A stretch of 64,000 bases of DNA from Marinicauda algicola (GTDB taxonomy: Bacteria; Pseudomonadota; Alphaproteobacteria; Caulobacterales; Maricaulaceae): NCBI RefSeq assembly GCF_017161425.1, contig NZ_CP071057.1, positions 992,001 to 1,056,000 on the forward strand, in the 5' to 3' direction. Numbering within the stretch: the stretch's first letter is position 1; every line of letters starts with the position of its first letter. This document shows, one piece after another, positions 27,217-34,891 of the stretch. Both the position numbers and the translations under genes were made by a program. Under the pieces are notes generated by a model that had not been told where the DNA came from, made no database searches, and saw only the letters and a program-made list of their open reading frames with translations.

Positions 27217-28638
27217 ATGAGCCTGTCGCGCCGGTCCTTCCTCACGCGCGCCGCAGCGACCACGAGCGCGTTCGCCGTCCTGCCGCTCCTCTCCGGGTGC
27301 GGGCGCGCGGAGACGGGCGCGTACCTGAACGAGGTGGAGGGCTACGGGCCGCTGCGCCGCGATTCGCGCGGACTGGTCGACCTGCCGCGCGGCTTTTCCT
27401 ACGAGGTGCTGTCGCAGACCGGGGATTCCATGAGTGACGGCCTGCTCGTGCCCGGCGATCCGGACGGCATGGCGGCCTTCGCGGGACGCGACGGGCTCAT
27501 CCGCCTGGTGCGCAATCACGAACTGATGCCGGACGAGCCGGCGAAATCGGCCTTCGGCGAGAATGGCGAGCGCTTCGCGCGCGTCGATGCGAGCCGGGTG
27601 TTCGATTTCACCGCCGACGGCCAGCCCCATCCGGGCGGGACGACGACGCTGATCATCAACCCCGACCGCCTGCGCGTGGAGCGCCAGTTCCTGTCGCTGG
27701 CGGGCACGGCGAACAACTGCGCCGGCGGGCCGACGCCCTGGGGCAGCTGGATCAGCTGCGAGGAGACGCTGCTGCAGGCCGGCGAGCTGGCGCGCTACGA
27801 TCACGGCTATCCCTTCGAGGTGCGCGCCGATGCCGACGGGCTGGTCGATCCGGTGCCGCTGCGCGGGCTCGGCCGCTTCCGCCACGAGGCCGCCGCCGTC
27901 GATCCGGCGACCGGCATCGTCTACCAGACCGAGGACGACGAGCCGGGCCTGTTCTACCGCTTCATCCCCGATCATCCCGGCGAGCTGTGGCGCGGCGGAC
28001 GCCTGCAGGCGCTCGCGATCCGCGGCCGGCCGGGCGCCGATCTGAGGAACTGGCCGGAGAGCGCGAACCCGGTCGGCGTGGGCAGCCGGCTGGAGGTGCA
28101 CTGGGTCGACCTGGAAGACATACACAACCCGGACGGCGATCTCGCCGCGCGCGGCATCGCGGCGGGCGCGGCACGATTCACCCGCGGCGAAGGCCTGTGG
28201 TTCGGCGAGAGCGAACTCTATTTCTGCTGCACCGACGGCGGACCGGCGCGCCTCGGACAGATCTGGCGCTACCGGCCGAGCCGCTTCGAGGGCTATGCCC
28301 AGGAGCGCAGCGAGGCCGGCCTCCTGGAGCTGTTTGTGGAAAGCACGGATGCGCGCCGGCTCGATAAATGCGACAACATCACCATCGCGCCCTGGGGCGA
28401 TCTCATCGTCGTGGAGGACGGGGAGAGCGACCAGTTCATCCGCGGCGTGACCCCGCAGGGGCATATCTACACGATCGGCCGGAACGCGCAGAGCGACGCG
28501 GACGGCGAATACAGCGAGATTACCGGACCATGCTTCTCACCGGACGGAACCACCCTCTTCTTCAACGTGCAGAAGGCGCCCGGGCGCACCTTCGCGGTCC
28601 GCGGACCGTGGCCGCAGCGCTCGCTGGCCTCGGCCTGA
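27217..28638 (+). CDS. PhoX-family (DUF839) protein, Tat-exported
   Basis: Calcium/iron-dependent alkaline phosphatase-type beta-propeller. The 473-residue protein starts with a twin-arginine signal (SRRSFLTRAA) that also ends in a lipoprotein-like LLSGC. It carries the PhoX hallmark NNCAGGPTPWGSWISCEET (about 167-185), GRFRHEAAAVDP and CDNITIAPWGDLIVVEDG. A phosphatase role follows from the family but is not certain for this branch. No Pho box was recognised in the 229-bp upstream region. The next gene overlaps its 3' end. Confidence 0.88.
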   Translation: MSLSRRSFLTRAAATTSAFAVLPLLSGCGRAETGAYLNEVEGYGPLRRDSRGLVDLPRGFSYEVLSQTGDSMSDGLLVPGDPDGMAAFAGRDGLIRLVRNHELMPDEPAKSAFGENGERFARVDASRVFDFTADGQPHPGGTTTLIINPDRLRVERQFLSLAGTANNCAGGPTPWGSWISCEETLLQAGELARYDHGYPFEVRADADGLVDPVPLRGLGRFRHEAAAVDPATGIVYQTEDDEPGLFYRFIPDHPGELWRGGRLQALAIRGRPGADLRNWPESANPVGVGSRLEVHWVDLEDIHNPDGDLAARGIAAGAARFTRGEGLWFGESELYFCCTDGGPARLGQIWRYRPSRFEGYAQERSEAGLLELFVESTDARRLDKCDNITIAPWGDLIVVEDGESDQFIRGVTPQGHIYTIGRNAQSDADGEYSEITGPCFSPDGTTLFFNVQKAPGRTFAVRGPWPQRSLASA

Positions 28639-29606
28639 CGCTTTCCGCCTGCGGCGAGGCGCCCTCGCCCGACGCGGCCCAGGACGGCACGGCCGCCGAG
28701 CGCGCGGTGGAGACGGTCATCGTCACCTCCGCCTTCGCGCCGGGACGCACGGTGGACGATCTCACCTTCCTGCCCGATGCGCAGACGCCGTGGCAGGGCC
28801 TCATCGCGGCCTCGATCGCCGATGGCGGCTACGACATATACGATCTCGACGGCCAGCTGCTGGTGGCCGCCTCCGGGCCGCGCCTGCGCGCGGTGACGGC
28901 GGCGCCGGCCTTCCCGCTGCGCGGCACCGACTTCCCGCTCCTGTTCGGCATCGACAGCGAGGGCGAGGTGCGCGCCCAGGCCCTGCTGCGCGAGGAGGGC
29001 GAACTCATCGAGATCGCCATCGGCCGCGCCTCGCTCTCGGGCGAGGCGGCGGGCCTGTGCCGCTACGATATCGGCATCGGCTATATCGACATCGCGGTGC
29101 TGGGCGAGGACGCAACGGCCGAGGTGTGGCGGGTGCAGGACATGGGCGGGGACGTGCTCGACGTCAGCGTCCAGCGCGAGATCGCCCTGCCCTTCCCCGC
29201 ACGCGACTGCGCCAGAGCCGGCACGGGCCTCGTGATCGCCGGACCGACCGGCGGGCTCGCCCGCATCGACGAGGCCGGCCGCGCCGTCGCCGAGGCGCCG
29301 GGCACGATGGCCGAAGTGGTCTATGGCGAGCTGCTGGGCCGCGCCGTGGCGATCGCCCCGGTCGAGGACCGGGTGTTCGTGTACGACGCCAACACGCTGG
29401 AGCCCATCACCGAGATCGATTTCGAGGGCGGACTGAACGCGCCCTCGATCGAGCGCCCCGATGCGCTCGACCTCACCGACGCCAACTATGGCGGGGTCCC
29501 CTTCCACACCGGCATGCTGGCGGTGTTCGACGCCGCCGACGGACGCATCAAGCTGGTCGGGCGCGAGGTGATCACGCGCGCCGTGGTGACGCCGCCCGAA
29601 CTCTAG
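28608..29606 (+). CDS. Lipoprotein with beta-propeller-like strands, overlapping the PhoX-like gene
   Basis: Taken from GTG 28608, a 332-residue protein with a lipobox (LTLSAC, Cys15). An in-frame ATG at 28530 would supply a more basic n-region. The body is rich in short beta strands with repeating blade-like units (DGGYDIYDLDGQLL, GYIDIAVLGEDATAEVW, EDRVFVYDANTLEP), resembling phytase-type beta-propellers though the usual phytase metal motifs are not obvious. It overlaps the PhoX-like gene by at least 31 nt, so the two are translationally linked and may act together in phosphate or phytate handling (inference). Confidence 0.7.
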   Translation: MAAALAGLGLTLSACGEAPSPDAAQDGTAAERAVETVIVTSAFAPGRTVDDLTFLPDAQTPWQGLIAASIADGGYDIYDLDGQLLVAASGPRLRAVTAAPAFPLRGTDFPLLFGIDSEGEVRAQALLREEGELIEIAIGRASLSGEAAGLCRYDIGIGYIDIAVLGEDATAEVWRVQDMGGDVLDVSVQREIALPFPARDCARAGTGLVIAGPTGGLARIDEAGRAVAEAPGTMAEVVYGELLGRAVAIAPVEDRVFVYDANTLEPITEIDFEGGLNAPSIERPDALDLTDANYGGVPFHTGMLAVFDAADGRIKLVGREVITRAVVTPPEL

Positions 29607-29695
29607 CCCCGCCCGGTGCAGGGACGCCGCCGGCAACGGGCCGTGACGGCCCGGGTGTGCCCCGGCGGCGCCCGCTTCGGCTGAAAGGCAGGACC

Positions 29696-29815
29696 ATGAA
29701 GGCGCAGCTCGACCGGCATGACGACGCGAGGCGGATCCGCCCGCCCCTGACGGAGGCGGGCCTCGTCCCGGAAGGCGGCTTTTCGGCGCGCGGCGCGCGC
29801 GGAGCGGCTCCTTGA
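29696..29815 (+). CDS. 39-codon ORF coupled to the transglutaminase gene
   Basis: Starts at ATG 29696 after an AGGCAGGACC ribosome-binding region and encodes MKAQLDRHDDARRIRPPLTE followed by a glycine/arginine-rich end. Its TGA overlaps the TTG start of the transglutaminase (TTGA). No homology recognised. It may be a small protein or a leader peptide whose translation opens the weak TTG start. It could also be chance, since GC-rich sequence makes open frames easily. Confidence 0.4.
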   Translation: MKAQLDRHDDARRIRPPLTEAGLVPEGGFSARGARGAAP

Positions 29816-30684
29816 CCCGGCTGACCGTTCGCCACCGCACGACCTATCGCTATCGCGCCCCCACGGCGTTCGGCCCGCACCGGCTGATGCTGCGGCCGAA
29901 GGAGAGCCGCACGCTGCGCCTGCACGCGCACGATCTGACGATCTCGCCCGCGGCCACGGTGAACTGGGCGCACGACGTCACCGGCAACGCGGTGGCGACG
30001 GCGAGCTTCGCCGAGCCGGCGGACACGCTCGTGATCGACAGCGCCGCCACGCTGACCCTCGATGTCGAGAAGTGGCCGGTCTTCGATATCGCGGCTTCGG
30101 CCGCCACATACCCGTTCCTGCTGAGCGAGGACGAGATGGCCGATCTGGGCGCGCTGCGCCTTCAGGCCTATCTGGATTCCACGGGACGCCTGCGCGAGTG
30201 GGCGCAGGGCTTCGTCGCCGGCCCGCGCACCGACACGCTGTCGCTGCTGAAGGACATCAGCGACGGCGTCGCCGCGCAGATCGCCTACGAGGAGCGCGAG
30301 GACGAGGCGGCGCAGACCCCGGTCGAGACGCTGGCGCGCGGGCGGGGCTCATGCCGCGATTTCGCGGTGCTGTTCGTCGATGCGGTGCGCAGCCTGGGCT
30401 TCGGCGCGCGGATCGTGTCGGGCTATCTCTACGATCCCGACCTGGACGCGATCGGCTCGGCCGGTGCCGGATCCACCCATGCCTGGGCGGAAGTCTATGT
30501 CCCCGGCGCCGGCTGGATCATGTTCGACCCGACCAATCGCAGCGTGGGCGGATTCAACCTCATCCCGGTCGCCGTCGCGCGCCACATCCGCCAGGTGATG
30601 CCGATCTCGGGCAGCTTCCTCGGCGATCCGGCCGCGTTCGAGGCGATGGAGGTCTCGGTCAGCGTCGCCCCCGCGCCGGCCTAG
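29812..30684 (+). CDS. Transglutaminase-like cysteine protease family protein
   Basis: A 290-residue protein with the N-terminal beta domain common to this bacterial group (LTVRHRTTYRYRAPTAFGPH) and the transglutaminase catalytic triad: Cys in GRGSCRDFAVLFVDAVRSLG, His in AGSTHAWAEVYVPGAGW and Asp in MFDPTNRS. No signal peptide, so cytoplasmic. Start is a TTG at 29812, supported by the overlap with the small upstream ORF and GGAGCGG before it. It may cleave or modify peptides; substrate unknown. Its stop overlaps that of convergent ctaA. Confidence 0.9.
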   Translation: MTRLTVRHRTTYRYRAPTAFGPHRLMLRPKESRTLRLHAHDLTISPAATVNWAHDVTGNAVATASFAEPADTLVIDSAATLTLDVEKWPVFDIAASAATYPFLLSEDEMADLGALRLQAYLDSTGRLREWAQGFVAGPRTDTLSLLKDISDGVAAQIAYEEREDEAAQTPVETLARGRGSCRDFAVLFVDAVRSLGFGARIVSGYLYDPDLDAIGSAGAGSTHAWAEVYVPGAGWIMFDPTNRSVGGFNLIPVAVARHIRQVMPISGSFLGDPAAFEAMEVSVSVAPAPA

Positions 30685-31772
30685 GAGCGGGGCCCGCGTG
30701 CGGCGCCTTCCGCGCGCGACAGCGTCCAGGCCGCCGTGCCCGCCACCGCGAACAGCGCGATCGCCCCGCCCTGGTGGATCAGGGACAGCCAGAGCGGGGC
30801 GGCGTTGACGAGCGTCACGATGCCGACCAGGACCTGCGCCAGCAGGACGGCGGGCAGGATGAGCGCGAAGCGGGTCACCACGCCCCCGCCCTGGCGCCAG
30901 AAGCGCCAGGCGAGGAAGAGCCCGAACCCGGTCAGCAGGTAGGCGAACCAGCGGTGCTGCAGCTGCACGGCCGGCCGGCTCTCGAAGATCGCCTGCCAGA
31001 AGGGCAGTCCGCCGAGGTAATCGTCCGGGACGAGCTGTCCGTGGAAGAACGGCCAGCTGGTGTAGATGCGTCCGGCATCCAGGCCGGCGACGAAGGCGCC
31101 GAGCGCGATCTGGACGAGCACGCCGGCCCAGAACAGGGCGGCGAGCGGGAACAGGCCGGAACGCAGGGCGAGCTTCGCCGCGCCGTATCGAAGATCGAGC
31201 GCGGTCCACAGCGCCAGGCCCAGGATCAGGAAGGCCATGGTCAGGTGGGTGGCCAGCCGGTACTGGCTGACATCGAGCCGGTCGGCCAGCCCCGACGACA
31301 CCATCCACCAGCCGATCGCGCCCTGCAGCCCGCCGAGGCCGAACAGGAGCCACAGGCGCGGGCGCAGGCGCTTCGGCGCGATGCCGCGCCACAGGAAGAA
31401 GGCGAAGGGCAGCGCATAGACGAGCCCCAGCGTCCGGCCGAGCTGGCGATGGCCCCATTCCCACCAGTAGATGAACTGGAACTCGGCCATGCTCATGCCG
31501 CGGTTCTGTTCCCGGTATTCCGGGATCTGGCGGTATTTCTCCAGCTCCGCCTCCCAGGCCTCCTCGCTCATCGGCGGGATCGCGCCGGTCACCGGGCGCC
31601 ATTCGGTGATCGAGAGGCCGGAATCGGTCAGCCGCGTCGCCCCGCCCACGAGGATCATCGCCACCACGAAGGCGGCCACGATCACGAGCCACCAGAACAT
31701 CGCACGGCTCGTTTCGGGCTCGGTGAAGGGCTCGGGCAGGCGCGCGGACGCGGTATCGGTCAGGGCGGACAT
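30681..31772 (-). CDS. ctaA: Heme A synthase (COX15/CtaA)
   Basis: Inner-membrane enzyme that oxidises heme O to heme A for cytochrome aa3 oxidase. The 363-residue protein has about eight hydrophobic segments and heme-ligand histidines in WWEWGHRQLGRTLGLVYALP, LATHLTMAFLILGLALW, LQHRWFAYLLTGFGLF and LSLIHQGGAIALFAV. The sequence GGATRLTDSGLSITEWRPVTG is diagnostic. Its last 4 nt overlap the transglutaminase stop. Other cta genes are not nearby. Confidence 0.96.
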   Translation of the reverse strand: MSALTDTASARLPEPFTEPETSRAMFWWLVIVAAFVVAMILVGGATRLTDSGLSITEWRPVTGAIPPMSEEAWEAELEKYRQIPEYREQNRGMSMAEFQFIYWWEWGHRQLGRTLGLVYALPFAFFLWRGIAPKRLRPRLWLLFGLGGLQGAIGWWMVSSGLADRLDVSQYRLATHLTMAFLILGLALWTALDLRYGAAKLALRSGLFPLAALFWAGVLVQIALGAFVAGLDAGRIYTSWPFFHGQLVPDDYLGGLPFWQAIFESRPAVQLQHRWFAYLLTGFGLFLAWRFWRQGGGVVTRFALILPAVLLAQVLVGIVTLVNAAPLWLSLIHQGGAIALFAVAGTAAWTLSRAEGAARGPRS

Positions 31773-31922
31773 CGCTCTCTCCGGAACGGGGTTTGGGCGC
31801 TAGATACCGGCGCGGGCGCGAAGGGCAAGCCTTGCGCGCGCTTTCGCCGCGGCCGGGACTGCGCATTTCGCGCGGAAAATCTCGCGCGGGGGGCTGGCGC
31901 GGCGCCCACGCGCGCCCTACCC

Positions 31923-31938
31923 TTGACGTAAACGTCAA
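31923..31938. promoter_or_regulatory. Perfect palindrome before the acyl-CoA dehydrogenase operon (LiuR-like operator)
   Basis: TTGACGT-AA-ACGTCAA, 7-bp arms with 2-nt spacer, 2 nt before the GGAGGAG ribosome-binding site of the first acyl-CoA dehydrogenase. The doubled ACGT core resembles the operators of LiuR-type MerR regulators of branched-chain amino acid and acyl-CoA breakdown. Position so near the start suggests repression. The family match is from memory. Confidence 0.6.
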
Positions 31939-31953
31939 CGGGAGGAGAGACCC

Positions 31954-33132
31954 ATGTCCCTCGAGGAATTCCGCGCCGAGACGCGCGCCTGGCTGGAGGC
32001 CAACTGCCCGAAATCGATGCGCTCGCCGATCAAGAGCGAGGCCGATATCTGCTGGGGCGGGCGCAACTGGGAGTTCAAGAGCGAGGACCAGCGCCTGTGG
32101 CTGGAACGCATGGCCGAGAAGGGCTGGACGGTACCGACCTGGCCGAAGGAATACGGCGGGGCGGGCCTGTCCAAGGAAGAGGCCTTCGTGCTGAAGGAGG
32201 AGATGCGCCGCATCAATGCGCGCTCGCCGCTGGACAGCTTCGGCATCTGGATGCTCGGCCCGGCGCTCCTGAAATTCGGCACGCACGAGCAGAAGCTCGA
32301 ACACCTGCCCCCGATCGCGCGCGGCGAGATCCGCTGGTGCCAGGGCTATTCCGAGCCGGGCGCGGGCTCCGACCTCGCCTCGCTCAGAACCAAGGGCGTG
32401 CTCGCCGGCGATCATTACGTCGTCAACGGCCAGAAGGTCTGGACGAGCTATGCCGACAAGTCGGACTGGATCTTCGCCCTGGTGCGCACCGAGCCGGAGG
32501 CGCCCAAGCACGAGGGCATTTCCTTCCTGCTGATCGACATGGACCAGCCCGGCGTGACGACGAAGCCGATCAAGCTGATCTCGGGCAAGTCGCCCTTCTG
32601 CGAGACCTTCTTCGACGATGCCAGGGCGCTGGTGAAGAACCGGCTCGGCAAGGCTGGCGAAGGCTGGACGATCGCGAAATACCTGCTGAGCCACGAGCGC
32701 GCGAGCATCGTCTCGGAAGCCGGATTCGGCGGGCTCAATCCGGTCACCGCCGCCCAGACCGCCGGCGAGGTCGACGAGAAGGGCCGCATCGCGGACCCGA
32801 TCCTGCGCGGCAAGGTCGCCGAGCTCACCATCGACGGGCTCGCCTTCGAGGCCACCATGCGCCGGGTGAAGGAGGAGGCCGACCATGGCGAGGGCGTCGG
32901 CGCGCGCGCCTCGGCGCTGAAATATCTCGGCACCGAGATCAACAAGCGCCGCCACGAGCTCAACATGAGCGCGCTCGGATCGGACGGCCTCCTGTGGGAG
33001 GGCGACCGCGAGGAGGACGGCGAGGTCGCGAGGAACTGGCTGCGCGCCCGCGCCAACTCGATCGAGGGCGGCACGAGCGAGATCCAGCTCAACATCGTGG
33101 CCAAGCGCGTGCTCGAGCTTCCCGGCGGCTAA
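31954..33132 (+). CDS. Acyl-CoA dehydrogenase (first of an adjacent pair)
   Basis: FAD enzyme of acyl-CoA oxidation, 392 residues. Features: WPKEYGGAGLSKEEAFVLKE near the N-terminus, the FAD/substrate loop CQGYSEPGAGSDLASLRT, NGQKVWTSYADKSDWIFALV, and the C-terminal SIEGGTSEIQLNIVAKRVL. The start has a GGAGGAG site. It is followed after 24 nt by a second, shorter member, a layout seen for heteromeric acyl-CoA dehydrogenases acting on large or ring-containing substrates (inference). The chain length of the substrate cannot be read from sequence. Confidence 0.92.
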   Translation: MSLEEFRAETRAWLEANCPKSMRSPIKSEADICWGGRNWEFKSEDQRLWLERMAEKGWTVPTWPKEYGGAGLSKEEAFVLKEEMRRINARSPLDSFGIWMLGPALLKFGTHEQKLEHLPPIARGEIRWCQGYSEPGAGSDLASLRTKGVLAGDHYVVNGQKVWTSYADKSDWIFALVRTEPEAPKHEGISFLLIDMDQPGVTTKPIKLISGKSPFCETFFDDARALVKNRLGKAGEGWTIAKYLLSHERASIVSEAGFGGLNPVTAAQTAGEVDEKGRIADPILRGKVAELTIDGLAFEATMRRVKEEADHGEGVGARASALKYLGTEINKRRHELNMSALGSDGLLWEGDREEDGEVARNWLRARANSIEGGTSEIQLNIVAKRVLELPGG

Positions 33133-33156
33133 ACCTATACTTCAAGGAATTGTACG

Positions 33157-34281
33157 ATGAGCTTCATTCTCAACGAAGAAGAGCAGATGCTGCGCGACAG
33201 CGCGAAGGCCTTCCTGGCGCAATCCGCCCCGGTCTCCGCATTGCGCAAGCTGCGCGACGAGTCCGATCCGGTCGGCTTCTCCAAACAGCTCTGGGCCTCG
33301 ATGGCAGAGATGGGCTGGACCGGCATCCTCGTCGAGGAGGATCATGGCGGTGTAGACATGGGCTATGCCGCGGCGGGTCTCCTGCTGCAGGAGATGGGCC
33401 GCACGCTGACCGCCTCCCCCTTCCTGGCGACCTCGGTCCTGGCCGCGAGCGCGCTGAAGCTCGCCGGCACCGATGCGCAGAAGGCCGCCTGGCTGCCGAA
33501 GATCGCGGCGGGCGAGACCGTCATCGCCTTCGCGGTCGACGAGCGCGCGCGGCACAATCCCGACCATGTCGAGACGCGCGCCACGAAGGACGGCAACGGC
33601 TTCCGCCTCAACGGCAAGAAGCGCTTCGTCTCCTGCGGCATGGGCGCGGATGCGGTGATCGTCGCGGCGCGTACCGAGGACGACCGGATCAATCTCTTCC
33701 TCGTGGACACCGGCGCGAAGGGCGTGGAGCGCACGCCGCGGCGCACGGTGGACAGCCACGTGCCGGCCGATTTCGCGTTCGACGACGTGAAGCTCGACGG
33801 CGACGCCCTGCTCGCCGGGGCCGAGGACAGCGAGACGGCCTATCGCCACGTGCTCGATGCCGGGCGGGCGTGCCTGGCGGCGGAAAGCCTCGGCGTCGCC
33901 GAGGAGGCCTTCGACCGCACCATCGATTACATCAAGGAGCGCGAGCAGTTCGGCCAGCCGATCGGCTCCTTCCAGGGCCTGCAGCACCGCGCCGCCCATC
34001 TCTATTCGGAGATGGAGCTGGCCCGCACGCTCGTGCTCAAGGCGCTGCGCGTGCTCGACGAGACGCCCTCCCAGGCTCCGCTCTGGTGCGCGGCGGCCAA
34101 GGCGAAGGCCACGGCCGTCTCGCGCCTTGCCGGCTCGGAAGGCATCCAGATGTATGGCGGGGTCGGCATGACCGACGAGTACGATATCGGCCTCTATTAC
34201 AAGCGCGCCCAGGCGGCCGGGGAATTCCTCGGCGACGACAGCTGGGCGGCCGGCCAGGTCGCCAAGCTCGCCGGGTATTGA
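33157..34281 (+). CDS. Acyl-CoA dehydrogenase (second of an adjacent pair)
   Basis: A 374-residue family member, with MSFILNEEEQMLRDSAKAFL at the start, GWTGILVEEDHGGVDMGYAA, and EREQFGQPIGSFQGLQHRAA in the C-terminal helical domain. It lacks the usual CxTEPxxGSD flavin loop of the first gene (here AFAVDERARHNPDHVE), which fits a partner subunit in an alpha2beta2 enzyme. It shares an operon with the preceding gene behind the palindromic operator. Confidence 0.9.
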   Translation: MSFILNEEEQMLRDSAKAFLAQSAPVSALRKLRDESDPVGFSKQLWASMAEMGWTGILVEEDHGGVDMGYAAAGLLLQEMGRTLTASPFLATSVLAASALKLAGTDAQKAAWLPKIAAGETVIAFAVDERARHNPDHVETRATKDGNGFRLNGKKRFVSCGMGADAVIVAARTEDDRINLFLVDTGAKGVERTPRRTVDSHVPADFAFDDVKLDGDALLAGAEDSETAYRHVLDAGRACLAAESLGVAEEAFDRTIDYIKEREQFGQPIGSFQGLQHRAAHLYSEMELARTLVLKALRVLDETPSQAPLWCAAAKAKATAVSRLAGSEGIQMYGGVGMTDEYDIGLYYKRAQAAGEFLGDDSWAAGQVAKLAGY

Positions 34282-34326
34282 GGCGAAGGGCGAGACAGAA
34301 GCGGAGGGTTGAGTCATAGTCGTGCC

Positions 34327-34845
34327 ATGACCCAGCCCCTCGCTCCCTCCACCACGAACGCGCACGGTGCCGGCGGCGCGCTCGGGCGCGCGCTCCTGGT
34401 GCTCGGCATCGCGCTCTTCCCGCTCGGCATCACGCTGCCGCTGCTGGAGACGGCCCGCTTCGTGTTCTTCCGCGAGACCTATTCGGTACTCGAAACCCTG
34501 CAGGCGCTGTGGATCAACGCCGAATACGGGCTGGCCGTCCTGCTCGGCGCGTTCTCGGTGGCCACGCCGATCGCCAAGGCCGCCCTCCTCGTCCGGCTGC
34601 ACCTGGCACGGCCCGGCGAGGTCCGCCCGCGCACGCTCGCCTTCGTCAATGCGCTCGGCAAATGGTCGCTGACCGAGGTCGTGGTGGTCGCCGCGATCAT
34701 CGTGCTGTGGTCCTCGGACGGCTTCTCCCATGCCGCGAGCCTTCCGGGACTGTGGATCTTCGCCGCCAGCGCGGCCTGCCTGATGCTCGCCGCCGGGCGG
34801 ATCACACGCGGCCTGGAGCCCGCCGCGGCGCCCGGCAAGCCTTGA
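34327..34845 (+). CDS. PqiA-like membrane protein
   Basis: A 172-residue protein with about four hydrophobic segments (ALLVLGIALFPLGITLPLLE, GLAVLLGAFSVATPIAKAALL, LTEVVVVAAIIVLW, LWIFAASAACLMLAAG). It has the short motif ALGKWSLTEVVVVA, close to the GRWSMIDVFVV-type motif of paraquat-inducible protein A. Unlike full PqiA it is a single half without the zinc-ribbon, and no MCE-domain partner lies next to it. Start taken at ATG 34327; a TTG at 34309 is an alternative. Role unknown, perhaps envelope lipid handling. Confidence 0.7.
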   Translation: MTQPLAPSTTNAHGAGGALGRALLVLGIALFPLGITLPLLETARFVFFRETYSVLETLQALWINAEYGLAVLLGAFSVATPIAKAALLVRLHLARPGEVRPRTLAFVNALGKWSLTEVVVVAAIIVLWSSDGFSHAASLPGLWIFAASAACLMLAAGRITRGLEPAAAPGKP

Positions 34846-34891
34846 GCGCGGCCATCTGGACAGCCCCGGCGCCCACCTCCATGCTGGAGCC

